Of a DNA stretch of 51,165 nucleotides, positions 8,534 to 15,017 are shown in pieces; the stretch's first letter is position 1; every line of letters begins with the position of its first letter. This DNA is from Christensenella sp. UBA1750 (lineage in GTDB: Bacteria; Bacillota; Clostridia; Christensenellales; UBA1750). Below the pieces are notes generated by a model. The model searched no databases. It was given only the letters and a program-made list of their open reading frames with translations, and was not told the DNA's origin. The translations under genes were made by a program, and so were the position numbers. The DNA lies in the NCBI GenBank assembly GCA_002315655.1, contig DCHO01000058.1, forward strand, positions 1 through 51,165, written 5' to 3'.

Positions 8534-8859
8534 GGCTTTTCCTCCACTATGCTGACGCTGCCGATTGCGTCTTTGCAGGTGACCAGCAGCAGACCGAATC
8601 TGTCCTTGGGGTCAAGCTTCCAGTTCCGGCTTGCGTAATCCAGCAGCCAGCCCTCGGGAATCAGACCGTCAAAGAAGGGAAACAGGATGTTAGAGGTATA
8701 GATTTCCTCCGTCAGAGGAAGCGTCAGAGAGACAGGCACCGCGTTTTCAAGGGTAAGATAAGCCTTATCGTAGGCAAAGGTATAGCCTTCATCGGTTTCC
8801 TGCAGCGTTCCGCAAAAGCGATCACGGACGGAAATATAAGCGGTTCGGAAGCCCTCCAT
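8530..8859 (-). CDS. hipS: HipS-like protein (HipA N-terminal subdomain), probable antitoxin
   Basis: This 109-residue protein matches the small N-terminal subdomain that normally starts HipA. It has a beta-rich head (YISVRDRFCGTL) followed by the hallmark stretch FFDGLIPEGWLLDY and the segment DRFGLLLVTCKDAIGSV. In the HipBST systems described in E. coli this piece is a free protein that inhibits HipT, and HipB only boosts that effect. Length, separateness and position between hipB and hipT all match. Its ATG overlaps the hipB stop in TGATG, and its own stop overlaps hipT in ATGA, so the three genes are likely translated as a coupled unit. The antitoxin role is inferred from gene order. Confidence 0.85.
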   Translation of the reverse strand: MEGFRTAYISVRDRFCGTLQETDEGYTFAYDKAYLTLENAVPVSLTLPLTEEIYTSNILFPFFDGLIPEGWLLDYASRNWKLDPKDRFGLLLVTCKDAIGSVSIVEEKP

Positions 8860-9062
8860 CAGCGCTGCTCCTTTCTGCCGGGTACAGCCTCCATGCCGAA
8901 CATGGACAGGGCGATGTTTACCTTGTCCAGCCGCACGGTCTCTTTACCCTGCTCCAGCTCGCGGACAAACCGAAGCCCGAGACCTGAACGCATGGCGAAA
9001 TCTTCCTGCGTCAGCCCCGCTTCTTTCCTGCTTTTTCTGATAAATTCTGAAATGGCACTCAT
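8859..9062 (-). CDS. hipB: HipB-like Xre-family DNA-binding protein
   Basis: This 67-residue helix-turn-helix protein has the Xre/Cro core SRKEAGLTQEDFAMRSGL with recognition helix GLRFVRELEQGK, followed by VRLDKVNIALSMFGM, a typical HipB ending. The start is ATG 9062, with GGAGG 7 bases upstream; the longer frame would begin at a TTG inside the promoter. It is the first gene of the hipB-hipS-hipT operon. Three copies of a TATACCC-N4-GGGTATA-like palindrome lie upstream, one of them between the -35 and -10 boxes, so it very probably represses its own operon. It is shorter than E. coli HipB (88 residues) and ends soon after the HTH. Confidence 0.87.
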   Translation of the reverse strand: MSAISEFIRKSRKEAGLTQEDFAMRSGLGLRFVRELEQGKETVRLDKVNIALSMFGMEAVPGRKEQR

Positions 9063-9087
9063 GGGCATCCCTCCAATATTGACATAA

Positions 9088-9116
9088 AATATACACCCTA
9101 TCGGGTATAAAGTCAA
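9088..9116 (-). promoter_or_regulatory. Predicted promoter of the hipBST operon
   Basis: On the minus strand TTGACT (9116-9111) and TATATT (9093-9088) are 17 bases apart, 25 bases before the hipB ATG. The spacer and -10 box are covered by operator copy 1. Confidence 0.75.
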
Positions 9117-9191
9117 GTCTATATTGCTTCTATTATACCAGATCGGGTGTAATTCTATACGTTTTTTCTGTTTTATACCCGTAAGGGTATA
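9090..9191. promoter_or_regulatory. Three HipB operator-like palindromes
   Basis: Three related inverted repeats lie upstream of hipB: 9090-9109 (TATACACCC...GGGTATA), 9133-9152 (TTATACC...GGGTGTAA) and 9174-9191 (TATACCC-GTAA-GGGTATA, perfect). Their spacing is about 42 bases centre to centre, roughly four helical turns, which would place bound repressors on one face of the DNA. Copy 3 lies 20 bases from the thiT stop. Confidence 0.75.
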
Positions 9192-9210
9192 GATTAAGCG
9201 AATAATGAGC

Positions 9211-9849
9211 TTATTTCCGGGATTTTCCCAAGTTGCGGGCGAAGCGGCGGACGGGCGGGAGGAAGCCGATGACGGCGCAGATCAAGGCGTCGACGCCGAC
9301 GCAGGAGAGGTTGTAGAGGATGGAATAGACCCACGGGTTCATGCCGGGGGTGACATACTCGCCGAAGAAGAACACACCGGAGAGAACGTGGCAGAGGATG
9401 CGCAGGATTCCGGCCAGAAGCACGCCGACGGAGAAATTGAGCCTGAAATGGACATTGCGGAAGGCGCCGGCGAAGGCAAGACAGGCAAAGGCGATGGGGT
9501 AATCCAGCAGCGCCTGCACCCAGGTGACGACATAGAAATCCTGTAGCATTTGCAGGGCACCGTAGGCCATGCCGCAGATGAGCCCGGGACCCACGCCGAA
9601 GGCGTAGGCAAAGAGCATGATGGGCAGCATAGAGGCGGGGGTGACGGAGCCGCCCTGGGGCATACGGAACAGGCGGACGCAGGACAGGACGAAGGAGAGC
9701 GCCACGCACAGCGCACCGTAAGCCAGCATTTTGGCGTTCCACTTGACCTTGGGGGTGAGCAGGAAGAAAGCAAAGGCGAACAGGACGATGCCGCCCAAGG
9801 TGAGCCACGAGGCGAGGGAAATTTCACCGAGTTTTTCAAACAGTTCCAT
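9211..9849 (-). CDS. thiT: Energy-coupled thiamine transporter substrate-binding subunit (ThiT)
   Basis: This 212-residue integral membrane protein has about six hydrophobic helices and the ThiT signature around FRMPQGGSVTPASMLPI. ThiT is the thiamine-specific S component of an ECF transporter; it works with the shared EcfAA'T module, which is not in this window. AAGGAG lies 7 bases before the ATG. A TPP riboswitch and terminator precede it, which independently supports thiamine as the substrate. The downstream end faces the hip operon promoter region. The assignment is firm because sequence and regulation agree. Confidence 0.93.
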   Translation of the reverse strand: MELFEKLGEISLASWLTLGGIVLFAFAFFLLTPKVKWNAKMLAYGALCVALSFVLSCVRLFRMPQGGSVTPASMLPIMLFAYAFGVGPGLICGMAYGALQMLQDFYVVTWVQALLDYPIAFACLAFAGAFRNVHFRLNFSVGVLLAGILRILCHVLSGVFFFGEYVTPGMNPWVYSILYNLSCVGVDALICAVIGFLPPVRRFARNLGKSRK

Positions 9850-9895
9850 AATGATACTCCTTTCGGAAGAGAAGGGGAGGGATAGGGAGAGAGCG

Positions 9896-9958
9896 CCCCT
9901 TCAGTCCTTGAACCGGCAAGCCGATTCAATGACAGCTTCCCCGCAAGCGGGGACGCCC
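9896..9958 (+). repeat. CCTTCAGTC/GACAGCTTCC hairpin module inside the thiT leader
   Basis: This is an isolated module of the repeat family. A 9-bp variable stem (TTGAACCGG-CAAG-CCGATTCAA, one C-A mismatch that is G-U on the minus strand) is followed by a CTTCCCCGC/GCGGGGACG stem. It lies between the riboswitch terminator and the thiT ribosome-binding site, so it is transcribed in thiT mRNA. Confidence 0.75.
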
Positions 9959-9986
9959 TTTGGCGGGGTTTTTGCTTTTCCCGGGC

Positions 9987-10028
9987 AAACAAAAACTCCC
10001 TGTTGCGCTTGAAAAGCGGAACACGGAG
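9987..10028 (-). terminator. Riboswitch-controlled intrinsic terminator of thiT
   Basis: On the minus strand a 15-base arm (10028-10014) pairs with 10010-9996 at 13 of 15 positions across a 3-base loop and is followed by TTTTTGTTT. It lies about 60 bases after the TPP aptamer, as expected for an OFF switch. Confidence 0.75.
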
Positions 10029-10089
10029 GAAGGTTTCTTGGTCAGGAATGAACATTTACAGGTTGGAAACCCGGCGTTTCTTGACTTAT

Positions 10090-10185
10090 GCGCTTCCCTA
10101 CGGTAGGATTAACTACACAGGTTCAAAGGGTGTGAAGCTGATGCAACTGCTTCTCTCAGCCCGAAACACGGGCTCCCCCAGCTTT
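10090..10185 (-). ncRNA. TPP riboswitch (THI element)
   Basis: The minus strand carries the conserved TPP aptamer blocks in order: GGGGGAGCCCG, the CTGAGA box (10159-10154), ACCC (10131-10128), GAACCTG (10124-10118), then TTAATCCTACCGTAGGGAAG closing the P1 stem. Thiamine pyrophosphate binding should favour the downstream terminator and switch thiT off. With the leader and terminator it accounts for most of the 409-base gap between thiT and yfbR. Confidence 0.93.
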
Positions 10186-10194
10186 TCGGGCATT

Positions 10195-10223
10195 AGTTTA
10201 CGCCGGATACGAACGCCTGTCAA
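10195..10223 (-). promoter_or_regulatory. Predicted promoter of the thiT riboswitch transcript
   Basis: On the minus strand TTGACA (10223-10218) and TAAACT (10200-10195) are 17 bases apart, just upstream of the aptamer. Confidence 0.65.
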
Positions 10224-10258
10224 CAGCAAAATCGTTAAGACTTATGAGGGTATGAAAC

Positions 10259-10840
10259 ATGGGACACCACTTTTTCGTATTTATGGCAAGAATGCGGCAC
10301 ATCAAGCGCTGGGCGCTGATGCGCAATTCCTGGGAGGAGGACATCGCGCAGCATTCCTTGCAGACCGCGATGATCGCGCACAATTTGGCGATCCTTAAAA
10401 ATGCACGCTTCGGCGGCGGGGCTGACCCGAGGAGAGCCATGGAGTTGGCGATGTACCACGAAGCGCCGGAGGTCATGACGGGCGACCTTGCGACCCCGAT
10501 CAAGTATTTTTCGCCGGACATCCGCAAGGCGTACAAAAACATTGAGGAGCTGTCCGCACGAAGGCTGCTGACCATGCTGCCTTCCGATCTTCAAAAGGAG
10601 TATGCCCACCTGCTGACCGACCCCGAAACCGACCCGGAATGGGTGCGGGTCAAGGCGGCGGACAAGATTTCCGCGTACCTAAAGTGCGTGGAGGAATTGC
10701 GGGCGGGCAACAGCGAGTTTAGGAAGGCCGAGGAAAGCATCCTGCGCGAGATTCGTGAAAAGTACGATCTGCCGGAAGTCAGAGCGTTCATGGAGGAATT
10801 TGTGCCGTCGTTCAGCCTAACGCTGGATGAGCTCAATTAG
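10259..10840 (+). CDS. YfbR-like HD-domain 5'-deoxynucleotidase
   Basis: This 193-residue protein aligns end to end with E. coli YfbR, which removes the phosphate from deoxynucleoside 5'-monophosphates. Shared blocks are RWALMRN, QHSLQTAMIAH, AMYHEAPEVMTGDLATPIKY, YLKCVEELRAGN and FVPSFSLTLDE. Metal ligands seen are H32, H67 and an Asp in KAADK. The second HD residue is Glu (H67-E68) where E. coli has Asp. The start is ATG 10259, with GAGGG 8 bases upstream; an ATG at 10252 is out of frame. The serpin gene follows after 12 bases, so the two probably share a transcript. Confidence 0.88.
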   Translation: MGHHFFVFMARMRHIKRWALMRNSWEEDIAQHSLQTAMIAHNLAILKNARFGGGADPRRAMELAMYHEAPEVMTGDLATPIKYFSPDIRKAYKNIEELSARRLLTMLPSDLQKEYAHLLTDPETDPEWVRVKAADKISAYLKCVEELRAGNSEFRKAEESILREIREKYDLPEVRAFMEEFVPSFSLTLDELN

Positions 10841-10852
10841 GAGGAATCATTC

Positions 10853-12133
10853 GTGAAAAAGAGTATTGCGATCTTGCTGTGTCTGACCCTGCTCTGCCTT
10901 GCGGGCTGCGCGAAAAAGGCGGAGCCTGCGGCGGAAGTGACGGGTAAGCCCAAGGCGGAGACCACGCCGGAAGCGATTCAGGAAACGCCCACGCCCGAGC
11001 CCACGCCGGTGGAGGTGGAGAGCACGGAGGGACGGCTTTCGGATGCGGTGCTGGAAACGGAGGCCTTTGCCTACCCGCTGATGCAGAACCTGAAAGCGGC
11101 TTACACCGACACAAACACCGTGTTTTCGCCCGTGGCAATGAGCAGCACGCTGACCGCGCTTTACGCGGCAGCGCAGGGCGACACGGCGGAGGAACTTAGG
11201 CAGATGCTATCGTGGATGTGCGAACCGGAGGATGCAGCGGCGACCCTGAAAGTGCTGACCGACAGTATCGGGAGTGAATTTTCCTCGATGAATCAGGTGT
11301 TTCTGGCCGAGCGCGTGAAGGCCGGACAGAATTTTTCCGACAACGTGGCAATCCCGCTGGGCGTGAAGATCGCTTCCGTGAACTTCGCCGACGGTGCGGC
11401 GGATGCCATCAATGCCTATGCAAGCGATGTGACGGGCGGCAAGGTGGCGCAGCTCACCGAAGGCACTACGGCGGCGGAAATGCTGACAGTGGCTTCGGGC
11501 TTCGTGTTCGGCGGCACGTTCGACCTGGCCTTTGATGAAAAGGAAACGGAGAAGGAGAACTTTGAGAGCACAGGCGGGCTGATCCCCTGCTTCATGATGG
11601 AAATGCAGAGCGATCTGTCCTATGCTGAGGATGAATATATGCAGCTGGTTTCTCTGCCCATGAACGGGGGGAAACAGAACATGATTTTTATCCTTCCGAA
11701 GCTCGGCATGGAGCAGGGCTTTGACGAAGCGTTTTTGCAGTATGCGGAAAAGTGGCTGTCGCAGGAAATCACCCAGAGTATGAACGTGGAGCTGCACCTG
11801 CCGCGGTTCACTCTATCCTCCGGGCAGGATCTGACGGAGGTGTTTGCGGACATGGGGATGAGCGCGTCCCTGCGGGCGCAGACGGTGAATCTGGAAGGAA
11901 TACTGGACGAGAGCCTGATTCTGCCTACCCCCATTTCCGCCGTGTATTCGGTGGGAAGCCTGACGGTCACAGAGGGGGGCGTCAATGTGCGGAAAGGAAG
12001 CGGCACGGCGGCGCAGAAGACGGACAGCGAAGAAACCGTGGAGGTCACGCTGGACAGACCGTTTATGGTCGCGGTGACGGACACAGCAACCGCGGCGCTG
12101 CTTGTGCTGGGCTGGGTGAACACACTGGAATAA
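10853..12133 (+). CDS. Lipoprotein-anchored serpin-family protein
   Basis: This 426-residue protein starts with a lipoprotein signal peptide (lipobox LAGC, C19), a Pro/Glu/Thr-rich linker (about 20-60) and then a complete serpin fold. Serpin landmarks are NTVFSPVAMSSTLTALYAAAQG near the start, MIFILPK in the middle and the C-terminal DRPFMVAVTDTATAALLVLGWV. Inhibitory serpins trap serine or cysteine proteases through a mobile reactive loop with small residues in its hinge. Here the hinge region reads TEGGVNVRKGSGTAAQK, with charged and bulky residues where a run of Ala/Thr is usual, so inhibition is uncertain. The start is GTG 10853 with AGGAGGA upstream. It would sit on the outer face of the membrane. 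Confidence 0.85.
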   Translation: MKKSIAILLCLTLLCLAGCAKKAEPAAEVTGKPKAETTPEAIQETPTPEPTPVEVESTEGRLSDAVLETEAFAYPLMQNLKAAYTDTNTVFSPVAMSSTLTALYAAAQGDTAEELRQMLSWMCEPEDAAATLKVLTDSIGSEFSSMNQVFLAERVKAGQNFSDNVAIPLGVKIASVNFADGAADAINAYASDVTGGKVAQLTEGTTAAEMLTVASGFVFGGTFDLAFDEKETEKENFESTGGLIPCFMMEMQSDLSYAEDEYMQLVSLPMNGGKQNMIFILPKLGMEQGFDEAFLQYAEKWLSQEITQSMNVELHLPRFTLSSGQDLTEVFADMGMSASLRAQTVNLEGILDESLILPTPISAVYSVGSLTVTEGGVNVRKGSGTAAQKTDSEETVEVTLDRPFMVAVTDTATAALLVLGWVNTLE

Positions 12134-12153
12134 GCTGCGCAAATACGATTTTG

Positions 12154-12240
12154 AGATGCCAAAACGCCGTCCGACCCCGAATTGGGGGTCGGACGGCGTT
12201 TTGGCCGGGCGCGGCGTAACCGCGCCCGGGGAAGCTCCCC
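12154..12240 (+). repeat. Modular hairpin repeat at the serpin-rplL convergent junction
   Basis: A perfect 20-bp inverted repeat (12159-12178 / 12185-12204) is followed by the CCGGGCGCGG-CGTAA-CCGCGCCCGG hairpin (12205-12229) and a truncated AAGCTCCCC end. The same GC hairpin recurs at 1811 and, with one base changed, at 47689. It lies at one end of the segment whose inversion would rejoin rplL to rpoB. Confidence 0.8.
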
Positions 12241-12261
12241 CGAATCTGCGGCGGAAAACGA

Positions 12262-12299
12262 TATAAAAACAACCCCCTGCAGGTTGAGCTGCAAGGGGC
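12262..12299 (-). terminator. Intrinsic terminator after rplL
   Basis: On the minus strand CCCCTTGCAG pairs with CTGCAGGGGG (10 bp, one G-U), followed by TTGTTTTTAT. It ends the rplJ-rplL transcript 45 bases after rplL, so read-through to other genes is not expected. Confidence 0.85.
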
Positions 12300-12344
12300 T
12301 GCGAGGATACGGATCGCTCCGCATCGCTTATGCTCTCATCAAAA

Positions 12345-12716
12345 TTACTTGATTTCGACGGTAGCGCCAACTTCGGCGAACTTGGCCTTGATGGCTTCGG
12401 CTTCTTCCTTGGAAGCGCCTTCCTTGAGGGTCTTGGGGGCGTTGTCGGCCATTTCCTTGGCTTCCTTCAGGCCCAGACCGGAGACGACTTCGCGGATGAC
12501 CTTGATGACCTTGATCTTCTCGGCGCCAACATCCTTGAGGATGACGTCGAACTCGGTCTTTTCTTCAGCGGCAGCGGCAGCGGGAGCGGCAGCACCGGCA
12601 ACGGCAACGGGGGCAGCGGCGGAAACGCCGAACTTCTCGGACAGAGCGTCCACGAGTTCCTTAACTTCAAGCAGAGTCATAGACTCGATAGCGGAAATGA
12701 TTTCTTCGCGGGTCAT
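12345..12716 (-). CDS. rplL: Ribosomal protein bL12 (L7/L12)
   Basis: This is the 123-residue stalk protein of the 50S subunit, which recruits translational GTPases. The N-terminal dimerisation helix pair (MTREEIISAIESMTLLEVKE), an Ala-rich flexible hinge (about residues 38-50) and the C-terminal domain (EKTEFDVILKDVGAEKI, ending VGATVEIK) are all present. The start is ATG 12716 with GGAGG 7 bases upstream; the preceding in-frame ATG overlaps that site. It follows rplJ after 63 bases. In most Firmicutes rpoB comes next on the same strand; here a terminator follows and rpoB is 36 kb away. Confidence 0.97.
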   Translation of the reverse strand: MTREEIISAIESMTLLEVKELVDALSEKFGVSAAAPVAVAGAAAPAAAAAEEKTEFDVILKDVGAEKIKVIKVIREVVSGLGLKEAKEMADNAPKTLKEGASKEEAEAIKAKFAEVGATVEIK

Positions 12717-12779
12717 GGTTAATTCCTCCATGAATTATTCGTTCGTAATTGGTAACGTTGTAACTGATTTGAGAACCGA

Positions 12780-13280
12780 TTATGCGGCGGTCTCCTCCAT
12801 CTTGTCGGCGATGGCCTTGAGGGTACGCGCCAGCTTGGCGACGGTCTCGTTGAGGGTACCCAGCAGCATGGAGATGAGAACCTCCTTGGTGGGCAGATCG
12901 GCCAGAGCGTCCACGACCTTGGTATCGACGGCCTTGCCCTCGTAGATACCGCACTTGATTTCCATCTTCTTCTTATCGGAGATGAACTTCTTGAGGATTC
13001 TTGCGGGAGCGGCAGCGTCTTCCAGACCGAAGGCAACGGCGGTGGGGCCGTTCAGAGCTTCGTCCAGACCGGTGATTCCCAGCTCGTCGGCAGCGCGCTT
13101 CACATAAGTGTTCTTGAGAACCTTGTAGGAAACGCCGGCCTCGCGCAGGGACTTACGCAGAGCGGTGTCCTCCTCGACGGTCAGACCGCGGTAGTCAACG
13201 ATGACGGCGGACTGAGACTTCTGAAGAAGCTCCTTGATCTCAGCGATGATGGCAGCTTTGCTTTCGTAATTCTTAGGCAT
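12780..13280 (-). CDS. rplJ: Ribosomal protein uL10
   Basis: L10 anchors L7/L12 dimers to the ribosome and, with them, binds its own mRNA leader. The 166-residue protein has the rRNA-binding region (KSQSAVIVDYRGLTVEEDTALR), the KNTYVKRA segment and a C-terminal helix for L12 binding (LLGTLNETVAKLARTLKAI). The start is ATG 13280 (MPKNYESK) with GAGGTG upstream; the longer frame runs into the leader. It is the first gene of rplJ-rplL, transcribed from a near-perfect promoter 227 bases upstream. Confidence 0.96.
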   Translation of the reverse strand: MPKNYESKAAIIAEIKELLQKSQSAVIVDYRGLTVEEDTALRKSLREAGVSYKVLKNTYVKRAADELGITGLDEALNGPTAVAFGLEDAAAPARILKKFISDKKKMEIKCGIYEGKAVDTKVVDALADLPTKEVLISMLLGTLNETVAKLARTLKAIADKMEETAA

Positions 13281-13500
13281 GATGAATTGCACCTCACTTT
13301 CCCTTTCCATGAGGCTGATCCTCATGGTCTGGTCATGAAAAAAGACCCTTTTCGCGCTTGAGGCAGGCACGAAAGGGTCGTAATTTTAGTTTACGATTCT
13401 GTCCTTGCATGTCCTCGGCGGGCGGAAACTTAAGGGATTCCTTTGTGTTCCCACCGGGGAACACCCGCTGTCTTAGGCGCAGGAGTGATTTCTCACAACA
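13281..13500 (-). ncRNA. L10 ribosomal protein leader with attenuator
   Basis: About 220 transcribed bases precede rplJ. They hold several hairpins, including one (13380-13342) in which GACCCTTTCG pairs with GCGAAAAGGGTC, followed by TTTTTTC, which looks like an attenuating terminator. A small CATGAGG/CCTCATG hairpin lies just before the ribosome-binding site. Such leaders bind L10(L12)4 when the protein is in excess. The class is inferred from position and the attenuator; I did not match the L10 consensus base by base. Confidence 0.75.
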
Positions 13501-13506
13501 GATGAA

Positions 13507-13535
13507 ATTATACCGAAATCAAGGGATTCTGTCAA
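13507..13535 (-). promoter_or_regulatory. Promoter of rplJ-rplL (consensus sigma-A)
   Basis: On the minus strand TTGACA (13535-13530) and TATAAT (13512-13507) are exactly 17 bases apart. The TGA stop of the upstream PK_C-domain gene is part of the -35 box. Confidence 0.9.
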
Positions 13536-14080
13536 TAGGGCTTGCAAAGTATTTCATGGATTTTACAATCCAGAATCGCGCTTGCGTTGGCTGGGGTCAG
13601 CACGCAGGCGGTATCCGCGCCGTGGCCTGTGCCGCCCACGGCAACGACGGGCACGCCGTAGGGCAGAACGCCGCTGTCCAGCGCCATGACGGAAACCTCT
13701 ACGGCGACCTTCACGCCTTGGGAGAGCATCCGAAGGCTATTTGCTATGATTTCAACGGGATAGATACCGCTGAATTTGGTGGACAGGCCGCGTTCTGCGC
13801 CGGAGAGGACGTGAGAGGCGAAAATCACCTTCGCGCCGATGCCGGACAGAATCTCCCTGTTTTCCTCGGTCATTTTTTGCACGCCCTTGTCGGCAACCGC
13901 GCCCACAATGACGAAGCGATCCGGCATTCCGTTTTCCTGCGCCATTTTTGCGGCTAGCACGCCGGTATTACCCTTTGTGGAGGCGACGACCACCCAAAGA
14001 TTGTCGCGCTTGGCACGGTCAAAGGCGATGCGCAGGGTGGCTTCCGTGTTTTCTTTTCCGGGCTTTTCAAATATGAGCAT
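13532..14080 (-). CDS. Pyruvate kinase C-terminal (alpha/beta) domain-like protein
   Basis: This 182-residue protein matches the free-standing family related to the C-terminal allosteric domain of pyruvate kinase (PK_C, COG1751-like). Visible features are TLRIAFDRAKRDN, VVVASTKGNTGVLAA (a phosphate-binding-like loop), VPVVAVGGTGHGADTA and VLTPANA. The pyruvate kinase catalytic barrel is absent and no catalytic role is established for the family. GGGGG lies 7 bases before the ATG. It is separated by only 4 bases from the HAD gene upstream, so the two form an operon placed between rplA and rplJ. Its stop codon lies inside the rplJ promoter. Confidence 0.75.
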   Translation of the reverse strand: MLIFEKPGKENTEATLRIAFDRAKRDNLWVVVASTKGNTGVLAAKMAQENGMPDRFVIVGAVADKGVQKMTEENREILSGIGAKVIFASHVLSGAERGLSTKFSGIYPVEIIANSLRMLSQGVKVAVEVSVMALDSGVLPYGVPVVAVGGTGHGADTACVLTPANASAILDCKIHEILCKPY

Positions 14081-14084
14081 ATCG

Positions 14085-14792
14085 TTACCCCCTTTGTAGA
14101 ACCGGATGGGAAATCAATTCGGCAAGAGAATGGATTTCTCCTTCCGGGACGATGGATGTTTTGTTTTCCGACCCGTTTCGGTTGAGCCGGAGGGTGTGGA
14201 TGCCGGCTGCCAAGGCTCCTTCAATGTCGGATTGCAGGGAATCGCCCACCATGAGGGTTTCTTCGGCGGGGATGCCGGTTAAATCCAGCGCCTTTCGGAA
14301 AAAGCCGGTGTTAGGCTTGACGAAACCTATGTCCTCTGAGATGAAAAGGCGCGAAAAGAAGGGAAGCTGCGACAGGCGGGAGGTCTGGCAGGCGGTCAGC
14401 CCGTTGCTGGCGGCGCAGAGGGAGAAATCCTTGGAGAGCGCGGAAAGAGTGGAAACGGTGTCGGGGAAGGGGACGGAACAGTGGGAGAAAATGTCCATAT
14501 ATTCCTCCGCCGTGGCGGAGGCGGGGAGGGCGTATTCGACTTTCAGCTGCTCGATGAAGCGGAAGACGGCCAATCTGTAATTCTCTGTCCAATGTGCCTG
14601 CACATCGGGAAGATGGGTGTCGCTCAATCGCAGCTCGTCCCAGTAGTGCCAGGAGAGGGTGGAGGCGCGGGCGATGGCGGCGGCATCGGCGCAAAAGCCG
14701 TGGGAAGCAAAGAAACGGGTGACGGCTAAGGCTTCGGAGGCGTGGTAGTCAAGCAGGGTCTGGTCAACGTCGAAGAGGATGGAGCGGATCAT
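14085..14792 (-). CDS. HAD-superfamily phosphatase (YjjG-like)
   Basis: This 235-residue HAD hydrolase has motif I DVDQT (nucleophile D8, acid D10), motif II around SNG, motif III lysine in FVKPN and motif IV GDSLQSDI. A helical cap domain (about residues 20-90) places it in the subfamily of YjjG, a noncanonical pyrimidine nucleotidase, though other small phosphate esters are possible. The start is ATG 14792 with GGAGGTG 7 bases upstream; the longer frame begins in AT-rich repeat DNA. It is the first gene of a two-gene operon with the PK_C-domain protein. Confidence 0.82.
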   Translation of the reverse strand: MIRSILFDVDQTLLDYHASEALAVTRFFASHGFCADAAAIARASTLSWHYWDELRLSDTHLPDVQAHWTENYRLAVFRFIEQLKVEYALPASATAEEYMDIFSHCSVPFPDTVSTLSALSKDFSLCAASNGLTACQTSRLSQLPFFSRLFISEDIGFVKPNTGFFRKALDLTGIPAEETLMVGDSLQSDIEGALAAGIHTLRLNRNGSENKTSIVPEGEIHSLAELISHPVLQRG

Positions 14793-14817
14793 GGGGATGC
14801 ACCTCCGAATGGGGGGA

Positions 14818-14925
14818 GAATTCAAATTATTCATTATTCAATATTCATTTTTCAGTATTCGTTATATATTGGATGAGCTAATGAATACTGAAGATTGAAG
14901 ACTGAAAAATGAAGAATAAGGAACG
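14818..14925. repeat. AT-rich imperfect palindrome of TGAAGAATGAAAAA-type units
   Basis: A left arm of ATTCATT/TTCAATATTC units (14825-14861) faces a right arm of AATACTGAAGATTGAAGACTGAAAAATGAAGAAT type (14884-14917). The arms are imperfect inverted repeats with a 7-base rhythm. A related one-sided copy lies at 47826-47876. Its base composition is very unlike the GC-rich surroundings. It ends in GGAACGCCGCCTGCGGGCGGGA (14930-14951), a string also found at 35781 next to another repeat. Confidence 0.75.
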
Positions 14926-14965
14926 AAGGAACGCCGCCTGCGGGCGGGAGTGAAAGGGAGCGTTT

Positions 14966-15003
14966 GAAAAAATCTCCCGCCGAAGGGGTTCGGCAGGAGA
15001 TTT
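14966..15003 (-). terminator. Intrinsic terminator of the rpmG-rplA operon
   Basis: On the minus strand a 14-bp stem (15002-14989 / 14984-14971, loop CCCC, one G-U) is followed by a T-run. It lies 15 bases after the rplA stop. Confidence 0.92.
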
Positions 15004-15017
15004 GGATGGGACGGAAA

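Noticed and set aside
7589..8859. Ordinary HipA broken by a frameshift
   Set aside because: The two parts are separated by a proper stop and a coupled ATGA start, and HipT has its own N-terminal head, so a designed split is more likely than damage.
13532..14080. Pyruvate kinase
   Set aside because: Only the C-terminal alpha/beta domain type is present; the catalytic barrel is missing and the length matches the free-standing family.
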